Positions 1-8,692 of a stretch of 64,000 bases of DNA are shown one piece after another. The stretch covers positions 1-64,000 of the forward strand of contig CANMOZ010000016.1 in NCBI GenBank assembly GCA_947499545.1, read 5' to 3'. The position numbers were made by a program, and so were the translations under genes. Numbering within the stretch: position 1 is the stretch's first letter; each line of letters opens with the position of its first letter. The DNA is from an uncultured Saccharospirillaceae bacterium. GTDB lineage: Bacteria > Pseudomonadota > Gammaproteobacteria > Pseudomonadales > Oceanobacteraceae. Under the pieces are notes generated by a model that saw only the letters and a program-made list of their open reading frames with translations, did no database searches and was not told where the DNA came from.

Positions 1-103
1 AGAAGCAGGTACACCAGAAGCAGGTACACCAGAAGCAGGTACACCAGAAGCAGGTACACCAGAAGCAGGTACACCAGAAGCAGGTACACCAGCTGCGGCT
101 TAA
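1..103 (+). CDS. C-terminal end of a protein with EAGTP pentapeptide repeats (partial)
   Basis: The window opens inside a reading frame that encodes six perfect EAGTP pentapeptides, then AAA and a TAA stop at 101-103. The 5' part lies outside the window, so the protein cannot be identified. The 15-base DNA unit is identical in all six copies, which suggests recent expansion by slippage or recombination. Low-complexity Ala/Pro/Thr tails like this occur on surface proteins, phasins and nucleoid proteins; none can be preferred here. Two hairpins with T-runs follow directly and support this as the true 3' end. Confidence 0.7.
   Translation, partial: EAGTPEAGTPEAGTPEAGTPEAGTPEAGTPAAA
2..91 (+). 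repeat. 15-bp tandem repeat, six copies
   Basis: The unit GAAGCAGGTACACCA is repeated head to tail six times without mismatch from 2 to 91, and probably continues beyond the window edge. The period is a multiple of three, so copy-number change alters protein length but not frame. It encodes EAGTP. Confidence 0.97.
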
Positions 104-110
104 GAAGATA

Positions 111-169
111 AAAAATAAGCATTTAAATAATGCTTATTTTTTCGAAAGCGGCCTTGTGCCGCTTTTTTG
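111..169. terminator. Tandem intrinsic terminators
   Basis: The first hairpin pairs AAAAATAAGCAT with ATGCTTATTTTT (111-142) and can work in both directions: for the repeat protein on + and for the patatin gene on -. The second, GCGGC-cttgt-GCCGC followed by TTTTTT (148-168), is oriented for the + strand only. Confidence 0.85.
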
Positions 170-263
170 GTTTTACAAGAACGTTATGGATATCAGGCAT
201 TGATTGATATTGTTGAATAAAACTAGCTTTACCCTGACAATAACGCTCAAAATAGTTAGTGCC

Positions 264-1247
264 TTAGGCGCTTGCTTTTGATGCCGCTGAATCATCTTCA
301 TTTGAATGCTTATTGAGAAATAATTCAGTCGCTTTTTTCCCTGATTGCACCAATTGATCGATAACCGCTTTGGGTGTATTGAAGGTTGTACCACTCACCC
401 CTAGATCATTGATAAATATCGTTCTTGATAGGTCGTCAGGGTGTATGTGTTCTGCGTTTGCAGTTTGAAGTAGGAAGGTCGCCAGTGACTCCCCAAAGGT
501 TTTTAATGAACTTACTTTGATTTTATCCGCAGCAAAACTCGCACCTGATGCAAATTGCTTTTTACTTTCTAAGTAGAAGCCCAAAGTGTTTGGATTAAAC
601 ACAGGCTCACACTGATCTTTCTGTGGACGGAATGCTTGAATGGGTGAATCAAAAATATCGATGGGGTAAACCCAGCTTAATCCACCATCGACGAAATATT
701 CATGATTGATATTAAAGGGTTCGAATATGAAAGGTAAGCTAACGGAGGCCCTCACGGCCTTCCATACCGGTAGTTTTGGTGTATGTTCATAACAAAAGAT
801 TTTGGCGCGCTGCTGATGTAAATCACTGGCCACAACGTAGAGCTGCTTGAACGTTTTAGGATCTTGTTGAGACTTGTGAACCAGCTCTTCAAAGGTTAAA
901 TCAGCCTTTCCAGAATATTGTTTAATGTTTTTCTTCAGTATTTTGACTAAGGGGTCTCCACTGTGCATACCGTACTTGAAAAATATTCGATAGGCATCCC
1001 CTAAAAAGCCACCAGGGTCTTGTACAAATACGTTGAAATCGGTGTTATAAACACTTTCTTTTAAACCGGCGGGCATGGCTCCGCAGGCCAACAAGCAGGC
1101 CGTTATGGAGCCTGCTGAAGTGCCTGCTACGCGTTCAACTTGAGCATAGAGCCCTGCTTGTTCGAGCACGTCCATGCAGCCAGCATAAGCCGACCCCTTA
1201 GTGCCGCCGCCTTCAAAGACGAGATTTTTATATTGGGTAACGGCCAT
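264..1247 (-). CDS. Patatin-like phospholipase
   Basis: A 327-residue patatin-family acyl hydrolase. The oxyanion loop EGGGTKG is at residues 12-18, the nucleophile elbow GTSAG has Ser44, and the dyad Asp187 is in FVDGG. Patatins of this kind release fatty acids from phospholipids or other acyl lipids. No signal peptide or membrane helix is seen. The ATG has AGAGG upstream. It starts 35 bases after the lipoxygenase-like gene on the same strand, so the two are probably one operon: the lipase would supply free fatty acid to the oxygenase. The family assignment is firm; the substrate and the coupling are inferred. Confidence 0.93.
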   Translation of the reverse strand: MAVTQYKNLVFEGGGTKGSAYAGCMDVLEQAGLYAQVERVAGTSAGSITACLLACGAMPAGLKESVYNTDFNVFVQDPGGFLGDAYRIFFKYGMHSGDPLVKILKKNIKQYSGKADLTFEELVHKSQQDPKTFKQLYVVASDLHQQRAKIFCYEHTPKLPVWKAVRASVSLPFIFEPFNINHEYFVDGGLSWVYPIDIFDSPIQAFRPQKDQCEPVFNPNTLGFYLESKKQFASGASFAADKIKVSSLKTFGESLATFLLQTANAEHIHPDDLSRTIFINDLGVSGTTFNTPKAVIDQLVQSGKKATELFLNKHSNEDDSAASKASA

Positions 1248-1282
1248 ACTTACCTCTTATTAAGATTGAATCACTGACACCA

Positions 1283-3937
1283 TTAATAACCGGGCCCTGT
1301 ATGCAGCTCTGATGGCAGGGCCCTGAAGTAATCATAGTTATAGGCCTTCTCAACATCGTCTCTATTCCACTTCTGATTCAATGCGTAGAGCTCTGTTTGC
1401 AGTTGGTCAAAAACCTCTGCCATGGGCTGACGAAATTTAGGATCAACATCTTTCAGAAGGTAGGTAAAATCTTTTTTGTTTTCCCCAACCAAGAGAGTAA
1501 ATCGAGCTTTGGCCGTCGCTAATGCAACGCTGATGAGAGAGCGCCACCCATCGACGCTGGGTGTTCCACCATCTTTGGGGACTTGTATGTCACTGATTCG
1601 AGGGTCCATCGCAGCGCGAACGCCTGTTGTTCCGTACACTTGGTGACGCACAACCATATGATGGATGGTATCGGAGGCCCAGCGGGCAACACCCTGCTTG
1701 GTTTGAAAGTCATCGTAACGAGGGGGAAGCCCTTGTAACAGCACTTCCTGTAAGCCTTGATAGAGATTTTGCAAGTATTGATCTTGGCATACTGCCTGAT
1801 CATCTGAATAAATAATATCGATCAATTGGGTTGTATAATGTTGCCATATTTTGGCGTATTCCAGTTCCCACTGCATACAACTGTTGGGAAGCAACTGGCC
1901 GTTACTCATCGTCGCATTGGCGATTCGAACCTCAAAATCTTCGTCCTCACCATAATCAAACTCATGGTAACGATCATTCAAATAGTGGATGAGACTGTCG
2001 TGTGTGGTAGCAAAAACTTGACTGAACACAGCCCCTTCTTGTACCAAATGTTCGGTGGTTAATTCTTCAGCTAATTCATGCGAAAAAAAGTGTAGATACA
2101 TAAAAGTGCGAAGCGGGTGGTTCCATTGCCCTTGTGCATCAAAGGCATTATGCATGGCTGCTTCGACTAAATTATACGTCATGTGGATTTCAGCCAAATG
2201 CTTTCCACTAATGACATAAAAGTACATGCTCGCAATGAATTGTCGTTCAGCATGCCGAAAGCTGGCATCGTCCGGATTGACGAGAATACTGTCTTTGGAT
2301 TTAGGTGGGCAAATGGATAACAACTCAATGCACTGCTTATCATCATTAATTTTTAGATGAGCCACACCTCCGTAAGGTTCGAAATCGGGCTTGGTTTCGT
2401 ATTGTTCTAAGAATCGGAAATCCATAATCAACATGCCGGGTGTTTTGCCCTTTTTCAAGAATGGATTGGCAACACCGGATTCTGCTAAAAATGCAAGCAG
2501 TTGTCCCTCTTTATAGGCTTCAATTGCAGTTTCCGGGGTGGGGTCAAGCCTTTGCCCTGGAACGGATAAACCCAATATTTTCTTACGGTATATTGCTGGA
2601 AAAACGTCTTGGCCATCACTCCAAATAGCCAAGCGTGGTTTCTGTGTAATGGCAATTTTAGTATTCGACTGGGGGAAGACATGATCCAATAAAGCGATCA
2701 TTTTGAAGGTGCGTTTTACGGTTGTTAATAATGATTTAAACTGCGTCACATTTCTTTCTAACTGGGTAACAGCAGGGATGGATAATGGTTGTGGTAAAAA
2801 TTCAGGGTGCTGTTGATAGTAAGGTTTCAATGTGACTGGTTTGGGTGGATTTTCTTTCGAATAAATTGCACCTAAAGCAACAGGGTTTGGAAAGCGAGGT
2901 GCACTGATAAGCAAGAAATATTGTAACGACCAAATGGCATTGCTTAAAACAGCACGTAACAGGTTATAGAGTTTTGGGTTCAGTTTAAAGGCGAGATGAA
3001 TACCAAGCATACCTACCAACAACACTCCTATGATGGATAAAGGAGTGGGTTCCCATCCACTACCCATTAAGGATTCCTGCCCTGCTATATCGATCAAAGC
3101 GACATAAAGCAAAATACCCGAAACGGTACTGATTAAATGAAAAGCAGTGCTTTTCCAAGGCGTCATGGCACCTATGGTTAACGAGATGGATTGCAAGACA
3201 GCCTGCCCAACCAGCAACCCTTTAACCAATCCGGATAGATCACTGCTTAGCACGATTAGGATTTGACCCACCTGTACCAATAATAATGCAGGGGGTAGCC
3301 ATGGGGTTCCTCCTAACAGCAGAGCGGTTCCAAGCAGACAAGAAACGCCGACGGTGATATATACAAGTGCCGTTAAAAGTGCAGTGTTGTCAAAACTCAT
3401 CATGCATACAGCAAAGAAAATCGTGCCAGTGACAGGCGCTAAGTTTTCAAGTCTGATGCTTTGAATAAATCGATTGAACTTTGTGCGTTGTTGCTGAAAG
3501 GCATGCCCTTGAAGGACCAAATATGACTCAAATACCCAGCCGAGCGTGGCACCAAAGATGGTAAATGCGAAGGGCAGCCAAGCCCAAACGGGAATCTCTG
3601 TGGCACTGGAAATCGGTGGAAGAAAAGACGATAGCCACGTATGACCCGGAAATAGGTCTGCAGACAAACCTAAAGATGGGGTCAATTCTACAAATAAATA
3701 CGCTGAGACATAAGACATAATCAGCAGGCTGAGAATCGACATCAATGAAGGGAATAGTGGGTAATCCTGCGCTTTTGGCTTTTCAAAGCGTTCCACAAAA
3801 GCAGGCTGAAACTGAATGATGCTTGGGTGTTTTGCCCGGTCTTTTTGAAAAGACCGATCTTGGCCTGGCCTTAGCTCCGTTACCCGATTATTTGTTTGCT
3901 GATCAACATCAAGCTGAGCTTTCTGCTTCCCTTGCAT
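1283..3937 (-). CDS. Multi-pass membrane protein with C-terminal lipoxygenase-like domain
   Basis: An 884-residue protein. Residues about 60-340 hold roughly eight hydrophobic helices; the rest is soluble and matches the lipoxygenase helical core. The first iron-ligand pair fits HLAEIH (His580, His585; pattern HxxxxH), followed by NHPLRTFMYLHF like the family's HP..LL.PH. Then comes a stretch with HLVQEGAVFSQVF, and a later helix with LQNLYQGLQ and IHHMVVRHQVYG (His759/760), equivalent to the HAAVNFGQY segment. The Asn ligand position appears to be Arg764 or His765, and the chain ends in Tyr rather than the usual Ile, so the iron site may be altered. Lipoxygenases normally lack a multi-pass membrane domain. 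AGGG precedes the ATG. The homology call comes from motif reading only. Confidence 0.75.
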   Translation of the reverse strand: MQGKQKAQLDVDQQTNNRVTELRPGQDRSFQKDRAKHPSIIQFQPAFVERFEKPKAQDYPLFPSLMSILSLLIMSYVSAYLFVELTPSLGLSADLFPGHTWLSSFLPPISSATEIPVWAWLPFAFTIFGATLGWVFESYLVLQGHAFQQQRTKFNRFIQSIRLENLAPVTGTIFFAVCMMSFDNTALLTALVYITVGVSCLLGTALLLGGTPWLPPALLLVQVGQILIVLSSDLSGLVKGLLVGQAVLQSISLTIGAMTPWKSTAFHLISTVSGILLYVALIDIAGQESLMGSGWEPTPLSIIGVLLVGMLGIHLAFKLNPKLYNLLRAVLSNAIWSLQYFLLISAPRFPNPVALGAIYSKENPPKPVTLKPYYQQHPEFLPQPLSIPAVTQLERNVTQFKSLLTTVKRTFKMIALLDHVFPQSNTKIAITQKPRLAIWSDGQDVFPAIYRKKILGLSVPGQRLDPTPETAIEAYKEGQLLAFLAESGVANPFLKKGKTPGMLIMDFRFLEQYETKPDFEPYGGVAHLKINDDKQCIELLSICPPKSKDSILVNPDDASFRHAERQFIASMYFYVISGKHLAEIHMTYNLVEAAMHNAFDAQGQWNHPLRTFMYLHFFSHELAEELTTEHLVQEGAVFSQVFATTHDSLIHYLNDRYHEFDYGEDEDFEVRIANATMSNGQLLPNSCMQWELEYAKIWQHYTTQLIDIIYSDDQAVCQDQYLQNLYQGLQEVLLQGLPPRYDDFQTKQGVARWASDTIHHMVVRHQVYGTTGVRAAMDPRISDIQVPKDGGTPSVDGWRSLISVALATAKARFTLLVGENKKDFTYLLKDVDPKFRQPMAEVFDQLQTELYALNQKWNRDDVEKAYNYDYFRALPSELHTGPGY

Positions 3938-4350
3938 AATTTTCCCTACCCAGTTATTTGGCTGTTATAAGTCACAATATGCGTTCAGGAACCTTGATGG
4001 CATACTGAGTCATCAGATAAACAATAGTTGACACTGTTGTTTCCTGCTACGTTCTGTAACTTTTATAAAGAGTTAAGGGATAGAAACGAGAGGTAGTGAT
4101 TGGAGTGTTATAAAATAGAGTTGACCTGTGTTGTCTGAGATGTTTTTTGACCCCTCATATCGGTAGGTCAGTTATCCATCTGAGTATTAAAATCGTCAGA
4201 GTCGTCTTAATTTAAAGATCGTCATTTTATGATTAAAAATCTCGTTAGTGACAGACACTCGATATTACGACAAGAAGATAGCGTGGATAAAAAAGCTGAT
4301 CTAACCAGGTACATTGTGAACCGGTTAGATCAGCTTGGAAGGTTTGTTGC
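3938..4350. other. Intergenic region between lipoxygenase-like and collagenase genes
   Basis: About 410 bases without a plausible gene. The left part should hold the promoter of the lipoxygenase/patatin operon, though no clear -35/-10 pair was assigned. The right end holds the collagenase terminator hairpin. Confidence 0.6.
4289..4334 (-). terminator. Intrinsic terminator of the collagenase gene
   Basis: Perfect 12-bp arms GCTGATCTAACC (4295-4306) and GGTTAGATCAGC (4323-4334) with a 16-base loop. On the minus strand the stem is followed by six T, immediately after the collagenase stop. Confidence 0.9.
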
Positions 4351-6432
4351 TTAATGGCTTGAATGATCTATTTCAGAACACCTTTCTTGATTATCATCCC
4401 ACCACGTTTTAAGAGTGTTTTTGATCCAGTAATCATAATTGCTTGAGTGACTATAAATCAGATTTTGCATTTCGCGTTTATAATCACTAATCGCTTCTTC
4501 TCTATTTGATTTGCGTAAAGCAGAAGCCATGTCTTTCCACTGGTTGGTGAGGCCATTTTCATTCATGTATCTGTGAACCGTGTAAGACCAGCTATAAGTC
4601 ATGTCATAATCGGTTGAGTAAACCATATCTAAAATTTCTTGAAGTGATGGCGTTCTACCATAGTCGTAGATATTGTTTAAACCGCGAGCAAAACATTCTT
4701 TATGAGCCATATATTCTGCTATGCCTTCAGACCACCATACGCTGCCTTTTTCTTCGTAATGACCAAAGCGACCGTACATGTTATAGCGTCCATCTAAGTA
4801 ATGGGTAAATTCATGCTCTAGGTTCCACACATCGAAATTATCGCCGTATCCTGATATATAGGCATAGAAGCGTGCCTGGTTACCTTCTTTTTCAGGTTCA
4901 CCCTCGATATAGATACCACCATTGTTGGAATCCATGTCAAATAATGGACCGCCATAGGTTTTCCAATCGTCGCCACTGGCAAAGATGATCAGTTCAATGG
5001 TCTCATTTTTATCGTCTGCAATAGGGCTTGATACTCCCATCGTGCTTTTGAAGTGATTCTCATGTTTTTGAAGACGGCTACATATCTCGTCTATATTCGA
5101 CTGTGATACGTCAGCTGCTAATTGAATACGCATTTTAACCGTTGGGTATGATGGGCAGCTATAAGAAGCTCTAAAAACATTATCAACATTAATCGGTGTA
5201 CAATAGGGTGCAAATTGACCGGATGTACACTCTTTTTCCATATCGCGATCAGTTGCTTTGATATAAGCCGTTGCAAGTTGAAGGCTAGCTTCTTCCAAGA
5301 ACTTTTTATCGTACTGAGTCGAGTCGACTTTTAAATCATGCCTTTCAAGGATGCTTAAAGCCGTTGCGTCTGTATGCTCTAAATACCCATTGGCAGCGCT
5401 AACGTTTTCGCCCCACTTGAAGAGATAAAAGGGTCTGTTGAGAGTGTACATGACATTATTGAAAATAAAGGCTTCAAATTCACCCCGATTGTTTTTCCAT
5501 ATCGCAAGTTTCGATGTCCCCACTTCCTTTAATACCTGTGTAATTTTTTCGATATTATTCTTGAAGTAAGAAAGAGCTTTATCAGATCTGGTCATTTGAC
5601 CGGCGTAGTTAATGACTTTTAACCCTTCAAAAATGGCAGTGCCATATGAAAACCTTCCCCAGAGTTCTTCATCTTTTTTAGCATAGCCTCTGAGCATCTC
5701 TAATGTTATGTCGAGATGTTCAAAATAATAGTTGTCTCTGAAATAGGCACTTAGATCATACGTTTGACCATGCAAAGCGACGAAATAGGCTGCTTGGAGA
5801 TTACCATTTCGCGTTGAGACTTTGTTAAAGTCTGGCATAGCTACAATGGCTTTCAAACCCTCTGACAATTTCTTAGAAGCGCTTTCTGTTTGTTTATAAC
5901 CTTCTTTTGTATACACACCTGCATTATACGCGCGAACATAATCCAACAATAATTCTATGCCTAGATCATTGATGGTTGAGCGATTAGCGAGAATTTTCAT
6001 TGCCTCAGCAACGTCGGATAAAATATTGCTATTATGATCAAATCCAGGTTTCCAATAAGAGCGTTTACTTGAATGAAGATCTAGCTCTGTCATCAGTGAT
6101 TGAACGCTGGTAGGTAGATCTGAATATTTTCCTTTCTCTCCAGTGTCCTTTTCATCTTCATTAGAATCCATGTCAAGATCTAAGTCTGGGTAAACCGTAT
6201 CGCCACCATCGGTATCGGTTCCATCGCCACCATCGGTATCGGTTCCATCGCCACCATCGGTATCGGTTCCATCGCCACCATCGGTATCGGTTCCATCACC
6301 ACCACCATTTGTACCAGTACTCGTGGAGGTATTGGTATCTGAAGAATTACCGTCTTTTTTGTTGTCGGAATTTCCACTACATGCTGCAAGTAAGGAAACT
6401 AAACAAATGATAAGTAAATGCTTATTTGACAT
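4351..6432 (-). CDS. Collagenase-type metallopeptidase lipoprotein (peptidase M9 family)
   Basis: A 693-residue exported protein. A type II signal ends in the lipobox LLAAC, followed by a Ser/Asn/Thr-rich linker and four DGTDTDGG units. An M9N-like helical region begins near residue 105 (LPTSVQSLMTELDL). The catalytic domain carries HEFTH as zinc-binding HExxH with HYLDGRYNMYGRF after it, and WWSEGIAEYMAH supplies the downstream Glu ligand. This is the arrangement of Vibrio-type microbial collagenases. Lipidation implies the enzyme stays on the outer membrane, with the Asp-rich repeat as a spacer. No PKD or C-terminal collagen-binding domain is seen. Monocistronic by context; the substrate (collagen or other protein) is inferred. 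Confidence 0.88.
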   Translation of the reverse strand: MSNKHLLIICLVSLLAACSGNSDNKKDGNSSDTNTSTSTGTNGGGDGTDTDGGDGTDTDGGDGTDTDGGDGTDTDGGDTVYPDLDLDMDSNEDEKDTGEKGKYSDLPTSVQSLMTELDLHSSKRSYWKPGFDHNSNILSDVAEAMKILANRSTINDLGIELLLDYVRAYNAGVYTKEGYKQTESASKKLSEGLKAIVAMPDFNKVSTRNGNLQAAYFVALHGQTYDLSAYFRDNYYFEHLDITLEMLRGYAKKDEELWGRFSYGTAIFEGLKVINYAGQMTRSDKALSYFKNNIEKITQVLKEVGTSKLAIWKNNRGEFEAFIFNNVMYTLNRPFYLFKWGENVSAANGYLEHTDATALSILERHDLKVDSTQYDKKFLEEASLQLATAYIKATDRDMEKECTSGQFAPYCTPINVDNVFRASYSCPSYPTVKMRIQLAADVSQSNIDEICSRLQKHENHFKSTMGVSSPIADDKNETIELIIFASGDDWKTYGGPLFDMDSNNGGIYIEGEPEKEGNQARFYAYISGYGDNFDVWNLEHEFTHYLDGRYNMYGRFGHYEEKGSVWWSEGIAEYMAHKECFARGLNNIYDYGRTPSLQEILDMVYSTDYDMTYSWSYTVHRYMNENGLTNQWKDMASALRKSNREEAISDYKREMQNLIYSHSSNYDYWIKNTLKTWWDDNQERCSEIDHSSH
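6201..6296. repeat. 24-bp tandem repeat, four copies, inside the collagenase linker
   Basis: Four identical 24-base units (6201-6224, 6225-6248, 6249-6272, 6273-6296) with a degenerate extra copy beside them. They encode GDGTDTDG-type octapeptides in the linker after the lipobox. The unit is in frame, so copy changes only lengthen or shorten the spacer. Confidence 0.95.
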
Positions 6433-6884
6433 CTTAACCGCCCAACCTTTTTAATTGAGCCGCCATATTAATTGCGCGAAACAACTGTATTGTTAAGCGA
6501 GGCAAGATAAATACAAATATCAAATTTGACGCTACAAAAAATTACTTACATAAATAAAAAACTACGGTTTTGTTGTCTGGGTTTTTTATTGAAATAAATG
6601 AGATATCAATTGCTTAAGAGCGAATCTCAGAAAAAACAAAGGTGATTATTTGCTTTGAAGTGGTTGCTTGTTCAGCCTGAAATCGGGTGCAATTTATTTT
6701 TAATAGCCGGCGTTGTGTGGCGAAAAATTGTTTTGACTAACTTGCAAAGTGAATGGTTATTAGGTGGTGAGAATATAGAGTTATCTGTTTCTTGAAAAGG
6801 GATGTTGATGTCGAAATCCGTTTTAGGTTTGATTGGGTATAAAAGGGAAGTGATCTCTATATCATATGAAAATCAACAGTTGAG
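6433..6884. other. Intergenic region upstream of the collagenase gene
   Basis: About 450 AT-rich bases with no convincing gene. It must carry the collagenase promoter (reading left) and the 3' trailer of the globin gene. No clear terminator or operator could be assigned. Confidence 0.5.
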
Positions 6885-7376
6885 TTAATGAGCATTTTCT
6901 TGTGGATAGTTAGATATCTGTTTGAGGTAACAAGCTGAAGTGAAAGTATCTTGGGTTTGGGCGGCTTCTATGGCTTTAACCATTAGGCTGCACACCTCCC
7001 ATAATGCTTTTCGCCAATTTTCTTCTAGCTCCAGCGTCCAATCCTTTCGAAGGATCAGCTTCATTGCATACAGCAAGTGGAAAACAAAAGGTTCGAAATG
7101 TTTTTCCTGAATTTTGTATTTCGCATGACGAGTGCCCAGTTGCATAAAGACTTTCATCATTTCTGGATCTTGGGTGCCGTACTTAGTGTATTTTACAACT
7201 AAAGAGAGTGCCCCAACGAGCATTTGCTTTTGGGTACACCAGTCTACACCGGCAAACATGGATTCGTATTCAGGGCACTGCCTAAATAGGCCATAGTAGA
7301 ATACATTGGTGAATCTGGCTTTATGCGGTGTGAGCTTCTTAAAGCTCTCTACAAGCAAACTGTGTTGTATCTTCAT
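6885..7376 (-). CDS. Single-domain globin-like protein (copy 1)
   Basis: A small soluble all-helical protein of about 163 residues with globin features: an N-terminal HSLLVESFKKLTPHKARF helix, LGTRHAKYKI with the probable proximal His, then HFEPFVFHLL and a WTLELEENWRKALWEV helix as in the G/H region of bacterial haemoglobins. The ATG at 7376 is preferred over an in-frame TTG three codons upstream; neither has a strong ribosome site. A paralogue lies at 15969-16415. It probably binds haem and could sense or detoxify O2 or NO. Its link to the nearby sensor and cyclase genes is inferred from the duplication, not shown. Confidence 0.7.
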   Translation of the reverse strand: MKIQHSLLVESFKKLTPHKARFTNVFYYGLFRQCPEYESMFAGVDWCTQKQMLVGALSLVVKYTKYGTQDPEMMKVFMQLGTRHAKYKIQEKHFEPFVFHLLYAMKLILRKDWTLELEENWRKALWEVCSLMVKAIEAAQTQDTFTSACYLKQISNYPQENAH

Positions 7377-7658
7377 ACCGTTCAAAATAGTTCATATGTG
7401 CCCGGGTAGTATAACGATATTAATAAAACGTCTAAGTCCGTAAAAATATGCAACCCAATGTTTAATGTCCCTGGTAGTGAACGCAAACTCTTCATAAGGT
7501 TTTGAGACTAGCGTTACATTTGTGGGTGAGTTGTCAGCCCTATTGTGACAGCGGTTGTTTAATTGCAATAAATTGAAAGTTAATCCTTTGATTATTGGAA
7601 CCTGTACTAGCCTTAGGCATCTTTTGTTGAGCAAAAGCGAGCGGAGGTATGAAAGGGT

Positions 7659-7955
7659 ATGCCTAAGAAAATTGTTCTGGAATATAAAAATTTGGGGCAG
7701 GGAAGGGAGGAAATGGTATGGGCAGGTTATTTAATGCTGGAAGACGGTACTAGAAGAAGCGTGGGCGGTACGGATAGTCATCTGGATATTGCCATTGGGA
7801 TTGCAGAAACCAGTGATACAGAGGTCTCGGTTTGTTTTCAATGGAATGGAGAGGAGTATGAAGTGCCGTATGAGGTGGCAATTGATTTCTGCGCCACTGT
7901 AGAATGGATAAGGCAGCATAATTTGAAACACCTCTGTGATGCGGAATGGATATAG
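7659..7955 (+). CDS. Small protein of unknown function
   Basis: A 98-residue acidic protein with alternating strand-like segments (KIVLEYKNL, MVWAGYLML, EVSVCFQWNGEEYEVPYEV) and a C-terminal helix. No signal peptide or membrane helix. A purine-rich GCGGAGG lies about 13 bases upstream of the ATG, and GAAAGGG is closer. It is alone on the + strand between a globin and a pilin-like gene, so context gives no function. Not recognised as any named family. Confidence 0.6.
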   Translation: MPKKIVLEYKNLGQGREEMVWAGYLMLEDGTRRSVGGTDSHLDIAIGIAETSDTEVSVCFQWNGEEYEVPYEVAIDFCATVEWIRQHNLKHLCDAEWI

Positions 7956-7993
7956 ACGAGTTGTTTATTGGCATCAGGGGGTTAGTAGGGACA

Positions 7994-8494
7994 TTAACAG
8001 CCTGAGGTCACCGTTGTGATCACGGCGCCTGCTGAGGGGCTGCCAGCTTCGGTGTATCGTGCTTTACAGTTTTCTGGGTCAGGAGCGTCTTTAACACGGA
8101 AGTCTATCCACTCGCCCCAGCTGGTGTTTTCTCGAACAATATCAAAGGTTTCGGCCCCATCAATCAGTGCACTGATGTCGTGACTGACAATGCCCATGGC
8201 CCCTCCGTTGGCAACGTGTGGCCAATCGTACCAGAAACTAATGAGATTTCCTGAAATATCTAAAGGGTTCTCTTTGCCCATTGCAAAGTATTGAGCCCGA
8301 GCGGTTGCAGCCGCCGCGTGTAAAGCCCCACTGACACCTTCAGCAGCCGCTATTCTAGCGTCGGTGCCAAAATCAGCCATCCGAGGCAGTGCAAAGGCTG
8401 CAAGAATGGCAAGAATGACAATGACCATTATCAGCTCAATGAGGGTGAATCCTTGCATGCAGCGCTTTATGGAATAAGCCAGAGCGTTAGGCAC
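7994..8494 (-). CDS. Type IV pilin-like / pseudopilin protein
   Basis: The prepilin motif G|FTLIELIMVIVILAILAA is unmistakable: a peptidase cleaves after Gly, and Glu5 follows in the mature chain. The rest has AAA-rich helix segments, W/Y residues and two Cys (ENCKAR and the terminal SGC) like MshA/type II minor pilins. The GTG at 8494 is chosen because AAAGGGAG stands eight bases upstream and it gives a normal 15-residue leader; the in-frame ATG at 8527 has no ribosome site. No other pilus assembly genes are adjacent, so it must rely on machinery elsewhere. Confidence 0.85.
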   Translation of the reverse strand: MPNALAYSIKRCMQGFTLIELIMVIVILAILAAFALPRMADFGTDARIAAAEGVSGALHAAAATARAQYFAMGKENPLDISGNLISFWYDWPHVANGGAMGIVSHDISALIDGAETFDIVRENTSWGEWIDFRVKDAPDPENCKARYTEAGSPSAGAVITTVTSGC

Positions 8495-8653
8495 AGTGTT
8501 AACTCCCTTTGAAAACGCAATGGGCATTATTTAGACTAAAACACGCTAACAGAAATAACCATAAAGGGTTGAGCGCTTGATAAAGCGCTAGAGGATCATG
8601 ATCTTGAAGATTAATTATTGTGACGACGATTCATGTGTAGTAGTTCAAATCCG

Positions 8654-8692
8654 ATCTGACAGTTACCCCTTTTTAAGGTGCTTCTGTCAGAT
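8654..8692. repeat. Inverted repeat upstream of the pilin gene
   Basis: ATCTGACAG (8654-8662) and its reverse complement CTGTCAGAT (8684-8692) flank a 21-base loop that itself has CCTT/AAGG. There is no T-run, so it is more likely an operator or leader structure than a terminator. Confidence 0.6.

Noticed and set aside
2-91. CRISPR-like direct repeats at the window start
   Set aside because: Units are 15 bases, contiguous without spacers, and in frame with a protein end; this is a coding tandem repeat.
6201-6296. 24-bp repeats as a CRISPR or origin iteron array
   Set aside because: No spacers; the units encode the linker of the collagenase-type lipoprotein.
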